Shown in pieces: positions 1-12,056 of a DNA stretch of 64,000 nt (its first letter is position 1; each line of letters opens with the position of its first letter). The stretch lies in NCBI GenBank assembly GCA_038363925.1, contig JAQQWL010000009.1, positions 2,108,001 to 2,172,000 of the forward strand, in the 5' to 3' direction. Source of the DNA: Apiospora phragmitis (lineage: Eukaryota; Ascomycota; Sordariomycetes; Amphisphaeriales; Apiosporaceae). The notes under the pieces were generated by a model, which searched no databases, was not told the DNA's origin, and was given only the letters and a program-made list of their open reading frames with translations. Both the position numbers and the translations under genes were made by a program.

Positions 1-89
1 CGCAATCGACAAGACCAACGCCCTGTATCAATTCCTACTGGCGAGACGAAACAACCTTCAAGACTCTACGTTTCTTCTATTGGAACTGT

Positions 90-1505
90 TTATGTGCACT
101 TGCCAAACCCCGCTTGACACCCCGCACCGCAGTAGATTATTCCGGACGTCCCACACTAGCCGTAGCTACTGCAGCATGCCGCCGAGCCACACGTAGTGCC
201 ATAGCCCTTTCCACAGCGCCCATCCTTAGACGAGAGAAGCATCGAAGATGCAGCACTCTAGAGAAACCGGCATGACGAGGCCAGCAGTCAGTATCCGTAA
301 ATACATCGCGGCTAGGAGATGATCATCGACGACGTACCGAGCATTTCTGCCTGGGGTCTTTCGAAGCCGCGTTCAGCGCCGTCTTCACGTTCTGGTAGAA
401 GTTCTTCCCGCCCGCGACGTTCGTGCCCGCATACGTCGCCTCCCAGACGGCCATGCCGCCGAAATTGGCCAGGCAGTAGTACGCATTGGCGAGCCTGGAG
501 TCCTGCGCGACGGACAGGTCGTTGCCCCGGTTTGCCGCCGCCGCCGACCCCCGCAGGCCGATGTACAGCCTGGCGTTCTTGCTGTACGTGCCGGCCAGCC
601 AGGTGCTCCAAGCGTCGTAGGTGAAGCCCGCCGCGTCGAACGTGTTGCCCGGCTGGTAGCCTGGGTTCGCGTCCGCCCACCGACGGGCGGAGCACTGTGG
701 CGTGTTGTAGAACTGGATGAAGACCATGTCGAAGGTGGTGGCTGCCAGCATGTCCTTCATGTTGGCGTCCGGGGCGACGCACTGCGGCGAGGCCGTGAGG
801 TAGAACGTGCCCGGCACGGTGGCGTAGAGGGAGCGGAGTTTCGTCACCAGTGCCTTGTAGCCTGCCGATGCGTCGCTCGAAGGGTGCTCTATGTCCAGGT
901 CAACCCCGTCAACGGAGAAGCCAATGTTGTTATAGTCAAATGGCCGCGGAAAGCCACGTTGTACCCAGGCGTTTTGTCGCGGCCCGAACATAGACCAGAG
1001 TTAAGTTGCGAAGCTGCTGCCATCTGAGGCTCAATTCAGTTGGTAGCCGCCAGTTCCGCCGCCCAGGGACAGAATGATCTTTTTGGTGCTGGTTTGGCGA
1101 CATGTGTATAGATCGCGTTGCAGGTTCGGGCATTTCAACAGGTGGTTGTTCGAAGGCGTGTTCTTTCCCTGGTAACCCGGACCGGGGAACGTCTCGGCAT
1201 AGCGTTGGTTTCCAAAGTCAATGCCTGGATATGCATTGGCTTGCTGAGGGAAAAGGTGCACAAATGACAAGATTATGATGTCGATGCTGTCGTCGGCACA
1301 ATACGTACTCAGGGACTCCTGATTTGGACCTTGACCCTAGGCGATCCAGTTAGATACTATGATTAGCGGACATGTGATCAATAGGTCTTACATAATATAC
1401 AGCGACGTTGGTTTTCGCCGCCGCGGCGCTGAATGTCGCAATGGCAATGTCGCTACCAATGAGGAGTAGTACACAGCAGCAAAAGAACCAACGGGCCATA
1501 AACAT
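90..1505 (-). pseudogene. Secreted GH18 chitinase with C-terminal CBM18, three in-frame stops
   Basis: A secreted endochitinase of glycoside hydrolase family 18 would cleave chitin outside the cell; the C-terminal hevein-like CBM18 would bind it. Three exons keep frame exactly: 1505-1392, 1336-338 and 257-90, with introns 1391-1337 (GTAAG..TAG) and 337-258 (GTACGT..TAG), 427 codons in all. The start has a hydrophobic signal peptide (MFMARWFFCC...), followed by NVAVYYGQ, SLGGG and the catalytic motif DGVDLDIE (Glu at about residue 188). The CBM18 lies at about 225-90 and shows the expected spaced cysteines. The frame is interrupted by TGA at 1033-1031 (codon 140), TAA at 1003-1001 (codon 150) and TAG at 158-156 (codon 405, inside CBM18, where such domains usually have an aromatic residue). 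No plausible intron removes them, because the catalytic frame runs straight through. The family and architecture are clear. That the gene is inactive is inferred. Confidence 0.85.
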
Positions 1506-1814
1506 CTTGGCTGCGGTTCAAGGGTGACGATGGACAATAATTCTCGATGGGTCATACGCAGATCACCATTATTATACAATTGGAATTGTTGGCATTCTAT
1601 CCTAGAGTCATGGTCTCATGTGGGGAAAGCGATGCGATGCTGTTATGATGCTGCGGGCTAAACATAGCATTCCTCGTTGGCGTCAAATCATAAGAGGTTG
1701 AGACATCGGCTGTCTGTTGAACTCGTAAGGGCAGATTCTTTGGGAGATCCAGATGATGGATGACTTGACTAATTGGTTTACGGGGAATATATCATCCCTA
1801 GCTTCAATCGAATC
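1506..1814. other. Short intergenic gap between chitinase and AAA ATPase loci
   Basis: This 309-bp gap holds the chitinase promoter and the 3' end of the AAA locus. I see no coding signal or clear regulatory motif. Confidence 0.5.
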
Positions 1815-4800
1815 TTAGTCGTCGCTCTCCTCGTCGCTGGCTGACTCGGAAATTGACTTGGCCCTAGCCCTATCTCGGTCTGTTGAGGCTTCACTCTCGC
1901 CCTCGCTATCGCTGTCACTATCAGAACGCCGCCTCGCTTGTTTTCCCTTTGTCTTGGTCCCTGGGCCACGAGGCGATCTCGATTCGAGGCGCTTGCTCGT
2001 CTTCTTTCCTCTTGCGGCCGGCCCCTTTTTCAACTTCGCAGCCGACCCCGCCGACAGGAACGACTTGCTCCCGACGGCCTCTTCCTCCCGACGGCCTCTT
2101 CCTCCCGACGGCCTCTTCCTCCCGACGGCCTCTTCCTCAAAGTCGCTGAACTCGTCGTCGCGGAGATCCTCGGCGCGGGCCAGCTCGCCGTCGGACCGGC
2201 GGTGCACCGACTTGAGGTACTTGTCGAAGTCGCGGGCCGTCTCGGCGAGGGTCTCGAGGTTCTTGCGCGTGAGCTGAACGACGCGCCACTTCTTCTTACC
2301 CGACAGGAAGGCCTCCTCGGGCGTGAGGCCCCTTTTCTGGATCTTAGCCACACGGTCGTACTGGCCCAGCGCGATGGCTGTTTGGAAAGCGTTGCGGATC
2401 TGCCGCCCGTTCCACGTTGATCGGTCCGTGGTCGCGTGGACCTCGAAATGTTCCTCAGCGAACTCTAGCAGCTCGTCCCGGTCGAACTCCACCTTGATAT
2501 CCTGCCGCTCGTTATCGCGCTCGATCCGGTTCAGCATGTTCTTCCAGATCTCCAGCGTCGACTTCAATTTGACCTTGGGGTACCGTAGTGACACATGGAT
2601 CCGTGACTTGAAGGCCTCGTCGATGACACCCACGCGGTTCGTCGTCAGGAATATAATTCCCTGGTAGTACTCGAGAGTTCGGAGGAAGACTGTGATCGTG
2701 CACACGCACTGGTAAGTTATCTTGTGTGATGAAGGGAAGCTTGGAGAGCATGACAGGTGAAGGTATATAATTGAAAAGAGTTAAATATAACTTCCTCTAT
2801 ACCATGGCATTGCGGTGCGTATCCTTCCAATCTCGCTTCATGAGGAACACGTCGGCTTCGTCGAGGAGTAGGACTGCGCCCCATTTTTCCGCTCGCTTGC
2901 TGTGTACGTCCAACCGGGTCTCGATATCCTCGAGGGTCTCTCCCAGATCACCGCAAGTGATAGCATAGAGTGGCCTTCCGGTATGAGCGGCTATGGTTTC
3001 TGTCGTGCTCGTTTTGCCGGACCCGGGAGGGCCATGTAAGAGGATGATGAGGCCGAGGCCTTTGCCCCGGACCAGATCGAGCTGCGTAGAGGGCTTCGGG
3101 TTCATCCTCGCATGGTCGTCTGGACTGTCATCACGTATGGCGTGATTATCCACGAGCAGTATGAGTAGCCTGCGGTGCTTGGATGGGATGAGCAAGTCCT
3201 GAAAGCCGCTTTCACGGGCTGCCAGGCTCTTGTCTATGGTCTCGACGTTGTCGATCTCAATATTGACTAATCGAATTGGTAGTTAAGAGTTAGCTGCATG
3301 GACTGGTGATCACTTGGGTCTGCCATGGCTTGACTTACCCCATGAGCGCGACTTGAAAGAGAATGCCTGAAGGCTATGCTGCATTAACTGGAGCTTCTGG
3401 GGCATGAGAAGTGCCTCGTCTCGGGTCATGAGCTCCTGCATACCAGGGTCCTTCTCTATGAACACGTCGCTTTTTCGTTGATCCACAGCATGGTCGTGGT
3501 GGTGATAGTATAAATCTGTCCCTGGTCTGTTGGGATGGGCTTCTTCCACTTCGGCAGGCACTGGATTGGTCCTTTTGACCAAACAAAATTTGGTGCGTAC
3601 AAACCTCGACCTTCTGCGAGCATACTCGTCTGCATCTACATATATCTCGCCTTGTAAGTGCTCGCGGCTGACAATGCCTCGGGTGTCGTAGATGACTCCA
3701 TCGTAGCGTCTATGACCCGTGCAGGAGATGAACTTGCGGCCCCGGTCCTGTAACTTGTCCAAGATGAATCGGGCGTCCTTGTGAAACTTCAGTGGGTATA
3801 TTGGTAGATCAGAGACGTTTTTCAAACCAAGATACTTCTTGATTTGCTTGCGAGAGCAAAGGGCGCCGACACCCGTGCTGTCCACGTTGAGAGCATAGCA
3901 GTCTATGTTGAAAGGCGTACACGTGCCTACCATTGCACCGTACATCATGTAATCATACGCATCAGATTACGAGCCGCTGTAGGAGCCGGAACCCTCGGCG
4001 GCGTCGTACCATCCACGCCGCGGTCCGCGACGGCCGCGGCGAGGGGGGGCTGGCATAACTCTAACCACACGGTTCCTAATCTCGTTTTCGGTCGGGTTTC
4101 TCAAACGAGGTTGTCCCCGGTCACATTGTAAACCATGTAGAGCTGCGGGTATCCGCGCTCGTCCGCCAACAGCAGGTCTCCGGGGTTGTAGAGGTGCCAT
4201 AGATCGTTGAAGACGATTTGCTGCAGCGTGGCGTCCTGTACCTGAGCACGGAGGTTCAGATGGCGCTTCAGGGCTTTCTCGCCAAACCCTACGAGCATTT
4301 CTAAATGCGTGACCCGCCTCCGGAGCTGTTCCTCCTCACTTAACACAAAACGCCTTTGGTGATGTGGAAGAGGGTGACGTCGATCGCCCATCGAAGCGGG
4401 CGCTCTAGCACCGCCAGCATGAATCACTACTGAGTCTTCGGGCCCCTGTGCTAGTCCCAACGTTGACTCTGATATGCCGGAAACTGACGTTCCCTCCTGA
4501 GCTTGCGAGTCAGGAGAATTGGGAAGTTTTGAGGCTTCCTCCTTAAGCTGACCCAAATGTCGCTTGATATCCCACCAATACTGGGTTAGGACCTATGTTT
4601 GACTGTTAGCGGGCGGGGCTATCGGGTAATTCAACAGAACCGAGGGCTTGGACTTGCCTTGAAAGGGGGTTTCAGTCTGGAGAAGCCCGAGTTGTCAGTT
4701 AATCTGTTAGGTTACCCAACAGACAAGGGTACACTTACATGCAATCTTGATACGGAAAAGCCATCCCAGTCACCTCCTTGAGTTCATTCTGCACGCACCG

Positions 4801-5377
4801 CGAACGGATGATGATTTTTATTGGCTCTTCATCTTCCCAGGCATCCCCACCGCATGTATCGCCGTCCTCTTCGTCCGCTTTCCCATTCGGGCGCGGCGGC
4901 TTGGCCTCTTTGTCGTAGAAAGCATATAAGACAACAAACTGGTCCAGATCCGGGTCGTACGGTTCTTGCTCATACGCGCTGATCCAGTCGACGCCCGTAC
5001 GTTTCCTAATCTCTGGCTCGCGATTGATCCAGTGCGCTCTTCACTCTGTCAGAAACATTGGGAATATTGGGCGCTGGGCGCTGTTGCAACGGGGATGGCA
5101 CATACCGTATCGGCGCGGGTGGACTAGGGGACCTATCGCTTGAAGGACCGGATCGAACGGATGCGGGCACACTCGGAGTCGGGCTTGACTTTCGCGACCC
5201 TTTGATTGAATCTTTCCGACTGAGATGTCTCTCAGCCTCAGCTTCGCAATCATTATGTGTCCCATCCTCTATCGCATGCTCAGGCCCAGCCTCAGGATGT
5301 TTGTGAGCCACTGCCACTTCAGACATAGTGGGCGGATGCTGCGAATTAGTCTGTTTGCCTTCCATAGCAATAGACAC
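1815..5377 (-). pseudogene. DUF7025-AAA+ ATPase (fungal), frame broken
   Basis: This is a large fungal protein with a proline/serine-rich N-terminus, a DUF7025-like middle and one C-terminal AAA+ ATPase domain. The family's substrate is unknown. From the N-terminus the segments are 5377-about 5040 (low complexity); about 5036-4739 (WINREPEIRKR...); about 4592-4101 (YWWDIKRHL...); and about 4085-3339 (CTPFNIDCYALNVD..). After an intron at 3338-3267 comes the ATPase core, with Walker A GPPGSGKT and Walker B LLLDEADVF. After a second intron (2812-2709) come the sensor-1-like LTTNR, the AAA lid and a basic/acidic tail ending EESDD. Frame is lost near 5035 and near 4090, and it is not kept across the intron around 4738-4593. 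A TAA at 3969-3967 interrupts the DUF7025 part; a C-to-T change from CAA would explain it. The ATPase half is intact, so a shorter product is conceivable. Probably a pseudogene, with assembly indels as an alternative. Confidence 0.72.
2068..2135. repeat. 17-bp minisatellite, four copies, inside the AAA ATPase coding tail
   Basis: Four perfect tandem copies of CTCCCGACGGCCTCTTC are followed by a partial copy. Because 17 is not a multiple of three, successive copies are read in different frames, giving EEEAVG, RKRPSGG and RGRREEEAVG in the acidic/basic tail. Gain or loss of one copy would shift the C-terminal frame. Confidence 0.95.
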
Positions 5378-5743
5378 ACAAAATCATCTGATGTGGAAGG
5401 TTTTGGTCTTTGATCGCACAAGAAAAGACCGAACCCCCAAGCCCGCTCAGTTTCTGCGGCTGAATCTGACACTCTGGGTACAAGCCAACCCCGCCAACAT
5501 GTCATCGATTCGGTGAGTCCATTCAGCTGCCAGGGTATATGATATAAGCTGCATTAGTGTTGTCACCCTTCCAATAACACATTCGCACGAAATTTGGGGG
5601 CGGCTTTGCCCGAGTTACTGGCTGGCTCTCATCTGAGGTCAGACTGCAACCCATCACCTTCGATAAAAGGGACTGCGAGCATCGGCATGTCACGAGACTA
5701 CCGATGAATCGATTTACCAACAGTTAACTCTCACTGAGAAGTC
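5378..5743. other. Divergent intergenic region, AAA ATPase / DUF7708 loci
   Basis: These 366 bp separate two loci transcribed away from each other and should have held both promoters. I see no clear TATA element or conserved motif. Confidence 0.45.
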
Positions 5744-7784
5744 ATGGCTCCCGAGGCGGAAACTGAGCCTCACCCAGAGGTGCCCGAGTTTGTCGTGGTT
5801 GGTCTCGACGGCCATCGGCATCCTGCATTCAACGCCACCCCCAGGTCTGGTGTTATTTTCCAGAGTGCATCGATTACTGGTGCCAATGCTCAGTCGGTCG
5901 AAACAGACGATGGGTAGTATATTCAAGAGTTTCTCTCCCCAAATGACTGAGTTGACTTTCTCCAGCGATACCAGCCACAATGAACTCTATGCGCCATGTT
6001 TTAAGGCCGCAGACGAGCTGATCGCCACGGCTAATAAGTTCTCCAAGAACCGATCGCTTTAGCCGCTCAGCATCGTCGATTTGCATACCTGGGATGAGGT
6101 AGATATGGCGATGCTGGCAGCATGCGACTCGCTCGAGCACATCGCGGCAAAGGACAAGGACAAGTATGGTTTCACGGGGGAAGGTGGGATCTGCTTTTCG
6201 AGCTCTCTGCCAGCGTGCGAATATCGGTCTCAACTTCACGAACCTTGTACCCCAAGACTTTTCAGGTGGTTCTGTGCTCTGTGGGGGGCTCAAAATGGTA
6301 TTCACCGCGCTCCAGTCCTCAAGCAACTTTCGAGACGATGTGTACCGGGCCATTGAAGATCTGCCGTTCACTATCAACCACCACGCGGCCTATATTCGTC
6401 TTGATAAGCAGGATGAGGATCTCCATCGGAGGAACGCAGCGCTCTACGCTGCCCTGTTCCAGCTACTGGAATGTATACTGAGCTGGTTCGCGAAGAACCC
6501 CGTGGGTGTGTTGGAGATTCTCATCTTATTCGTCTTCTCTGTTCAAAGCAATGGAGGGCGGTGCTGACAGTGAACCGATTAGCAACGTCCATGAAAATGC
6601 TCGTACAGCCTCAAGGATTTGCCGAGGCCCTTCAAGATGAAACAAGCCAATGTGCAAAGGGCGGCATCGAGATTTGAGAAGCACGCCCTGTGGCTGCAGA
6701 ATCAACGTCACAACGACTCGATTGAGCTTCAGCACTGGATGGCTTACGAACTCTTCCGAACTCGTGAAGATGTCAGTGTGATACGTGCCCGGTGCGAGGT
6801 GCTAGAGTCGTTTACCCAGTTCTTACAGCAGGCCCATCGATCGCGTGAGTAAACTTTCCTGTCCAACGAAGGATAAGCCGTATTGTTGCTAACCAGTTGG
6901 GACCAGACACCTTGGCCGGCTTGCTGGATCCCGAATGACCCCGAAGCCGTAGGGGAACGAGGAGATGCAGTGCTGCAGAACTGCGCGAAACCTTCCTGCG
7001 GGACGCCGAGTACGAGCCTACCATGATCGAGCGAGACGTCAGCCATATTCTCCGCCTTCGAACAGGTTCCAGACAGGAACTGGATGAGGACCGCGTGGTG
7101 GAGCTGCATCAACACCCCCAATTCCAATCGTAGCTGTCGGTTGACGAGTCGTCCAGTCTCTTCGTACAAGGAAATTTGGATTCGCCGCAGTGTAGAGAGG
7201 TCGCCTTCATCGCAGCCCAAGTCACGGACATGGCTAAAAGGACGCACGCGGAACCGACGGAGCCAACTGTCCACATTATTCCCCTCGCTTTCTTCTGCAG
7301 CGAGCACAGTACCTCGCGACGGGACAGACTGGGGCACCCGAATGCTCTGATCTGGATGTTATTGCTGCAACTGGTCGATTACTATCACGAGTTCTCAAGC
7401 TCGAGGCTAGAGAAAAGTCTTGCAATGACAGCAGACGGCAAAACCGAGAAGGTGTGCGCAGCCTTCGAGAACCTTGTCGGTCATCTTTCGAGCAACGTCA
7501 TAGTTCTTTTGGTGGTGGAAGGGGTCGACTCGTTTCTGCATTATTCTATCAGGCGTGAGCTGATAGACGTTGTTGGTTTTCTCAAACGGCTGCCGGCTGA
7601 GTCGCAGGGGAAGTGTAAGCTCAAGGTTCTGTGCACCAGTACTACATCTTCGGACCTCCTGGAGGATATCTTCGATGAAGACCAAATCTTGAGGATGACC
7701 AGGACCTCTCGCGCCACAAGTGGTCTTCGGAGTGTAGAAGCACTAGCCGGACTGCCTGATCTGGTCCCTTCCCTTGGACGCTGA
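5744..7784 (+). pseudogene. DUF7708-type STAND/NACHT-like protein, multiply disrupted
   Basis: This resembles large fungal proteins with an N-terminal DUF7708 domain and a STAND/NACHT-like C-terminal region, often linked to heterokaryon incompatibility or innate-type sensing; no function is shown here. Recognisable pieces are MAPEAETEPH... from ATG 5744, an N-terminal helical segment at about 5950-6170, the DUF7708 core with SVLCGGLKMVF at about 6270-6500, and a likely intron GTGTGT..TTAG (about 6507-6583). Then come RAASRFEKHA.., LFVQGNLD (near 7160) and the ATPase-like half with LVVEGVDSF and FLKRLPAESQGK (7260-7670). Stops lie at 5915-5917, 6060-6062 and 7131-7133. Frame changes lie near 6172-6185 (a run of five G) and near 6635-6660. 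The stop at 6060 fits CAG to TAG; that at 7131 fits TGG or CAG to TAG. Exon limits between 6850 and 6950 are uncertain. A pseudogene call is well supported. Confidence 0.75.
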
Positions 7785-10380
7785 CAAAAGCGTATGTGAG
7801 AAGGCAATCGTGTCCTGGGCATTCGCCTTTCACTCGTTACGCAAAAGAAGGTTCTTCTTCGCCCTCATTGTATGCGAAAATTGTTGAAAAGGGCAATTGG
7901 GAAGGAGAGCGCTGCGAAATTACGCGTAGTCAGGGAGAAAAAGGAACCGCGACGACATCAAAAAGGAAGGTACGTCCCCATTTGGCCGAAATTTGCCAAT
8001 AATCTCCATCTCCGCGTGTGGGGCCTATTGTACGTGATTCATTCAGTACATGTATCCATGGATATGAATGCATTGCTAATAAGTGAACAGATGTTGCGTC
8101 GAGAATGGCGTCTATATATCGTGGCAGTAGTACAGGCGAGACTGAAGAAGGCCGTGGGTGATTGGTTGTGGGAGTTGGATTATTCGGGTTTCCTTCTCGT
8201 CATGCACGCAGGAAAATCGTTGTGTACAGGTCCAGCAGAACGAAGAAGCGGTTGAGAACTTGGATTATTCAACTATATGATATGACAGATGGGTACTCAA
8301 TGAGTAGTGTGCTGGGCACTTCAGTCTCAAGTGTTTCCCTCCCACCTTGGCCCAGCCGTGTGTTCAATAATTATTTCCAAATCAGTAGGATGTCTACACC
8401 AATCCCCCAATGCTGACTTGGCCAGATTTCGGGTTCCACTGAGTGAGCAAGTAAACCGAACCATTCAACGGTTGTGTTGAACTATACTCTTGCCATCTGA
8501 CGCTCTGATTGGTCGAAACACCAACACCAGCCCCCCTATCTGAGTCTGATTGCTGTCAACGGACTTTCTCTGTGCCGGATCTCCTCGATTGCAGAACTCC
8601 ACTGCTCTCTTCCATTAAGGTTCACCGCCCTAGCTGCGAAAATATAAGTAGCTTCCCTTCCCTCTCTCTTAATTTTCCCATTTCTTCTTTCCTTCCTATC
8701 CTTCATTCATTCATTCTTTCCTTCCTCCGCACACGTCGCCGCAGTCGGGAAGTTGGGATCCCCAGCAGCAACACCAGATCCCCCGTGCCCATAGACTTCC
8801 TGCCCCAAACGATCCTCGGACGTTGGGATGAAAGCCAGGACTACGATCCTCGGACGAGGACTGGGATATGTGGGTGACGGTAACGCTGCTGGGGCTATCT
8901 TCTTTTCCCGGCACCCCAGCCAAGGTCAGTTCATCCCCCCCCATTCTCTTGCGCTAAAGTGTCACGGGTATCACAGCTGGGGTAATTGTACTAGCTTTCC
9001 GTCCTCTCTTTCCCCAATTCTTCATGGCCGCAAGATCGTGGTCCCCGTTGCCAGGGAGGATGCATCCTCCCCAGAGGCAGTCTCGGGGGCCACTGTCTTG
9101 GCTGGCGCAAAATACATATCGAGCTGTACCTGGCATCGCTTTCATGGGCCACGATGATTTGTGGTGTTGACCTTCTCCTCTTGCCACTCTTCACCTGTTG
9201 CAGGAAACTCACTAACCCATTCCTTTTGTCTATATAGCACGAGAGCACTTCTCTCTTTTGTATGTATTCTTACCTTCCTTTGGATAGCACTTTAAATAGC
9301 ACTTTATATATCATCTATTGCTCTCACCCGTGCAATATCGCCTTCCTGCCTTCCATTATGCGAGTGATTATCTTTTTACTATCCGTCCGTTCCATGAATA
9401 CCTAATTAACCTTTAGGCAATGCCATCCCCATCTTGACTCCCAAAAACCCTCTCAACAGTCTCAAAGTGATGCTATTCCCGCCCCCTTCCCCTCCACCCA
9501 TTATTGATTCTCCATCAATGTTCCAATCCACTCTCCCGCCGCCATCCCCAACCCCATCATTAACATCACCACCATTGCCAAACCTTATCACGTGACACTT
9601 GCCTTGCAATACCCTCGTGCTTTATACCTGGATTAATTTCAAATATTACATGCGTACTCCACTGTGTAACAAACTAGATCTATTAATATAGTAGAGCAAC
9701 GTAAAGTAATTTAGATGCCCGTCCAGTAGAGTATATGTGTGTGAGTAACTAATTGCGATTTGCCTAGGTATCGATACAGCACGTATAATGCTATATGTAT
9801 TAATCACGCTGCCATGTTTTAAACTCATATAGTTTAAAAAGGCCTTGTAATCTCATAATACGTTACGCCCGCCACTAGCCCGTTGCATTCCTGAGAAATC
9901 TCTCATTAGGTAGTCAGTCATGTAGCAATTTCCAGCCCGATACTACGCCATTTGATTCCACCATGTCGCTTCTGTATTTGTTGTTTGCCCTGTGCCAGAC
10001 CAATGAGCCCAACGCTTATTCTCATCTGGTCCACGGCAAGAACTGTACCACAATTGCTATTATTATTCCCTTAGAAATATCATCACTGCACAGTCTAACG
10101 TCATTTAGCCATACAAAGTAAGTACATAATCAACTGTGTGCTGTGCGAGAGTAAGAACAAATGAGAATGAAATATTTGCCGTAGATGCGCTGGGTATAAT
10201 ACATTAAATCACATGGCTGACATGTTGAGTCCTTAACAAAATGCATCCTCTTTCCCAATCCCGTCGCTCGTGGGTATAATCAAGACTCTCGTCAAAGGCC
10301 AAAAATGCATGTTCCGCAATCATCCATCCGTTACTCAAAACAAATTTCCTGCCGTACGCCTCTCCAATTACTTATATTGT
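7785..10380. other. Intergenic, AT-rich in its right half
   Basis: These 2.6 kb show no convincing gene. At 7790-8020 there may be more eroded 3' sequence of the DUF7708 locus. A pyrimidine-rich stretch at 8640-8730 (CTTTCCTTCC, CATTCATTCATT) resembles a fungal core promoter or leader, but the short frames after it match nothing I know. The part from 9240 to 10380 is AT-rich, with ATAT tracts near 9650-9800. Confidence 0.5.
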
Positions 10381-12056
10381 TCAGACCTCTGACCCCCGTC
10401 CTCTACCAGGCATAGAATAGGGAAACGGGTGCGCCTCTTCCCCCGAACCCACGCTGCTGGCCAACGTTGTAGGCGTATCTCGGCCTCCTTGGTTTCGTCC
10501 GGCAGAGATGGTAATTGCGTTATGCCAATTGTTCGGTGTCACGAGCCTGCTGTCGTCGCCTTGTTCGCGCTCGCTCCGCGACAGTGCCGAAAATTGGATT
10601 CCATCGACGAAGACCTTGTCTTCCCTCGCCTCGTTGTTCCGCCACGGCGGGCTCAGCTGCTGCTTCCAGGATACGGACCCGCGACTACCGCTACCACTTT
10701 TTGACTTCGAGTTGTCCGTCTGCGGGCTGTGTTTTGAATCGTCATGGAACGACTTCAAGCCCGAGTTTGGCGACTTCCCATAGGCTCCGTAAGCCCCCGT
10801 AGCCCTTCTCACAAGGGAGCCGTCGAAGACTCTAGGCCAGATGCGAACGAGAATCATGCGCAGCGTCGGCATGCACGCACAAATGATACCGATTGTGATC
10901 TCGACCGTCGAGTAGAGACAAACGCCGAAGTAGTCCCAGGTCAGATTCGACGAGCCGCGAAACTGAATCAAGGACGATAGGCGGACAACACTGATAACGG
11001 TGACAAAGGTTCCTACGCAGAACATGAGGCCCACGCCCACCTTCTTCTTCCAATGCAGGTTGAGAGACTTGAGTTGCGACATAGGGACCGCGAGCATCCA
11101 CAAGTCCATCGTGATACTGACGGCCGCGTTAGCCCAGGCGATGGCACTCTGGTCGGCACATTGGCCCTCGGCAGTACCCTTCCAGGCGGTCCAGTTCGCA
11201 CTGATGGGAGTGCACTGGAAGATACCGACCAGGATGAACGAGACGCCGAACAAAACATCGAATATAATGGTTGCCCAGAGAAGCCGTTTCATGCCCTTGG
11301 ATGGAAAGATGCGCAGGTAGAAGAACAGAATCGACAGCTTCAGCAAGAAGACTTCAGAGAAGTAACAGATGGTGATGGCATAGAAGCCCTTGGCGAATCC
11401 CTCGATCTGTTCCGGGGTCAAGGTCCAGATGTCCTTGCCCAACCCATTACGCGTGAGCAGGTGGACGTTGATAACAGCGGAGGGGACACAGTTGAGCAGT
11501 GCCAGCAAGATGAACCAGTCGTCGAGGCCAAGCTCCACCGTCGTGCAGAGCTTCTTGTAGCATAACCTGATGAGGACGAGGACGCATGCGATGGCCATGA
11601 GCGTGCAGGAGATGACGTTGTACTCGAACCGTTTGTCTCGTATCGGTGCTCCGCACATGGTCTGGGTGGCATTCTTGGCGACTATTTCCGTTGAGTCAGT
11701 TGGACGAGCTGGTTCCGAGGCACCGAAAATGTTGACAAGACGTACCCAGGGACTGCTCCACGGTGCAGCTGGTTGCGATGCATATTTCAGCATGAGACAC
11801 AAAAGCGGCATTTGTGCATTGGCATCGGGTATCGGTCATCCCACATGGCGAAGCCTCGGTGGCTTTTAGGAGGCATGCCTTCTGTAAAAGGGGTCAGCAG
11901 GGGGGGCAGCCCTAGGGAAGTCATGGCGATATACGTACTGCGCATGGTGCTAACGTGGCAAGCAGCTTTGCCTGCTGTGCTTGAGCAGAGTCTTGCGCAG
12001 TAGCGAGACCAATGAAGGCCAAGCAGCAGACCAAGAGAGAGATAGAAGAACCTCAT
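10381..12056 (-). CDS. CFEM-domain PTH11-like seven-transmembrane receptor
   Basis: A plasma-membrane receptor of the fungal PTH11/rhodopsin-like class with an extracellular CFEM domain; PTH11 relatives sense surfaces or host cues. Exons are 12056-11939 (signal peptide and start of CFEM), 11881-11746 and 11681-10381, with introns 11938-11882 (GTACGT..CAG) and 11745-11682 (GTACGT..TAG). CFEM shows all eight cysteines, from LAPCAKAC through TRCQC to QTMCG. The last exon has about seven hydrophobic segments (IACVLVLIRL, LDDWFILLALL, VLFGVSFILVG and others) and a hydrophilic Ser/Gly-rich cytoplasmic tail. The downstream CFEM frame lacks an ATG: the natural start at 12056 (MRFF) is one base out of register with the signal peptide reading LLVCCLAFIGLATAQD. 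Either there is a 1-nt frameshift near 12040-12050 or an unseen upstream exon. Product class is clear; the start is not. Confidence 0.82.

Noticed and set aside
4086..4134. Possible 49-bp intron in the AAA ATPase gene (GTGACC..TTAG)
   Set aside because: Joining its ends puts the next exon in a frame that stops at once, so a true frame break is more likely.
8828..9160. Possible small gene after a pyrimidine-rich promoter-like tract
   Set aside because: Short frames only, no consistent splice pattern and no family match.
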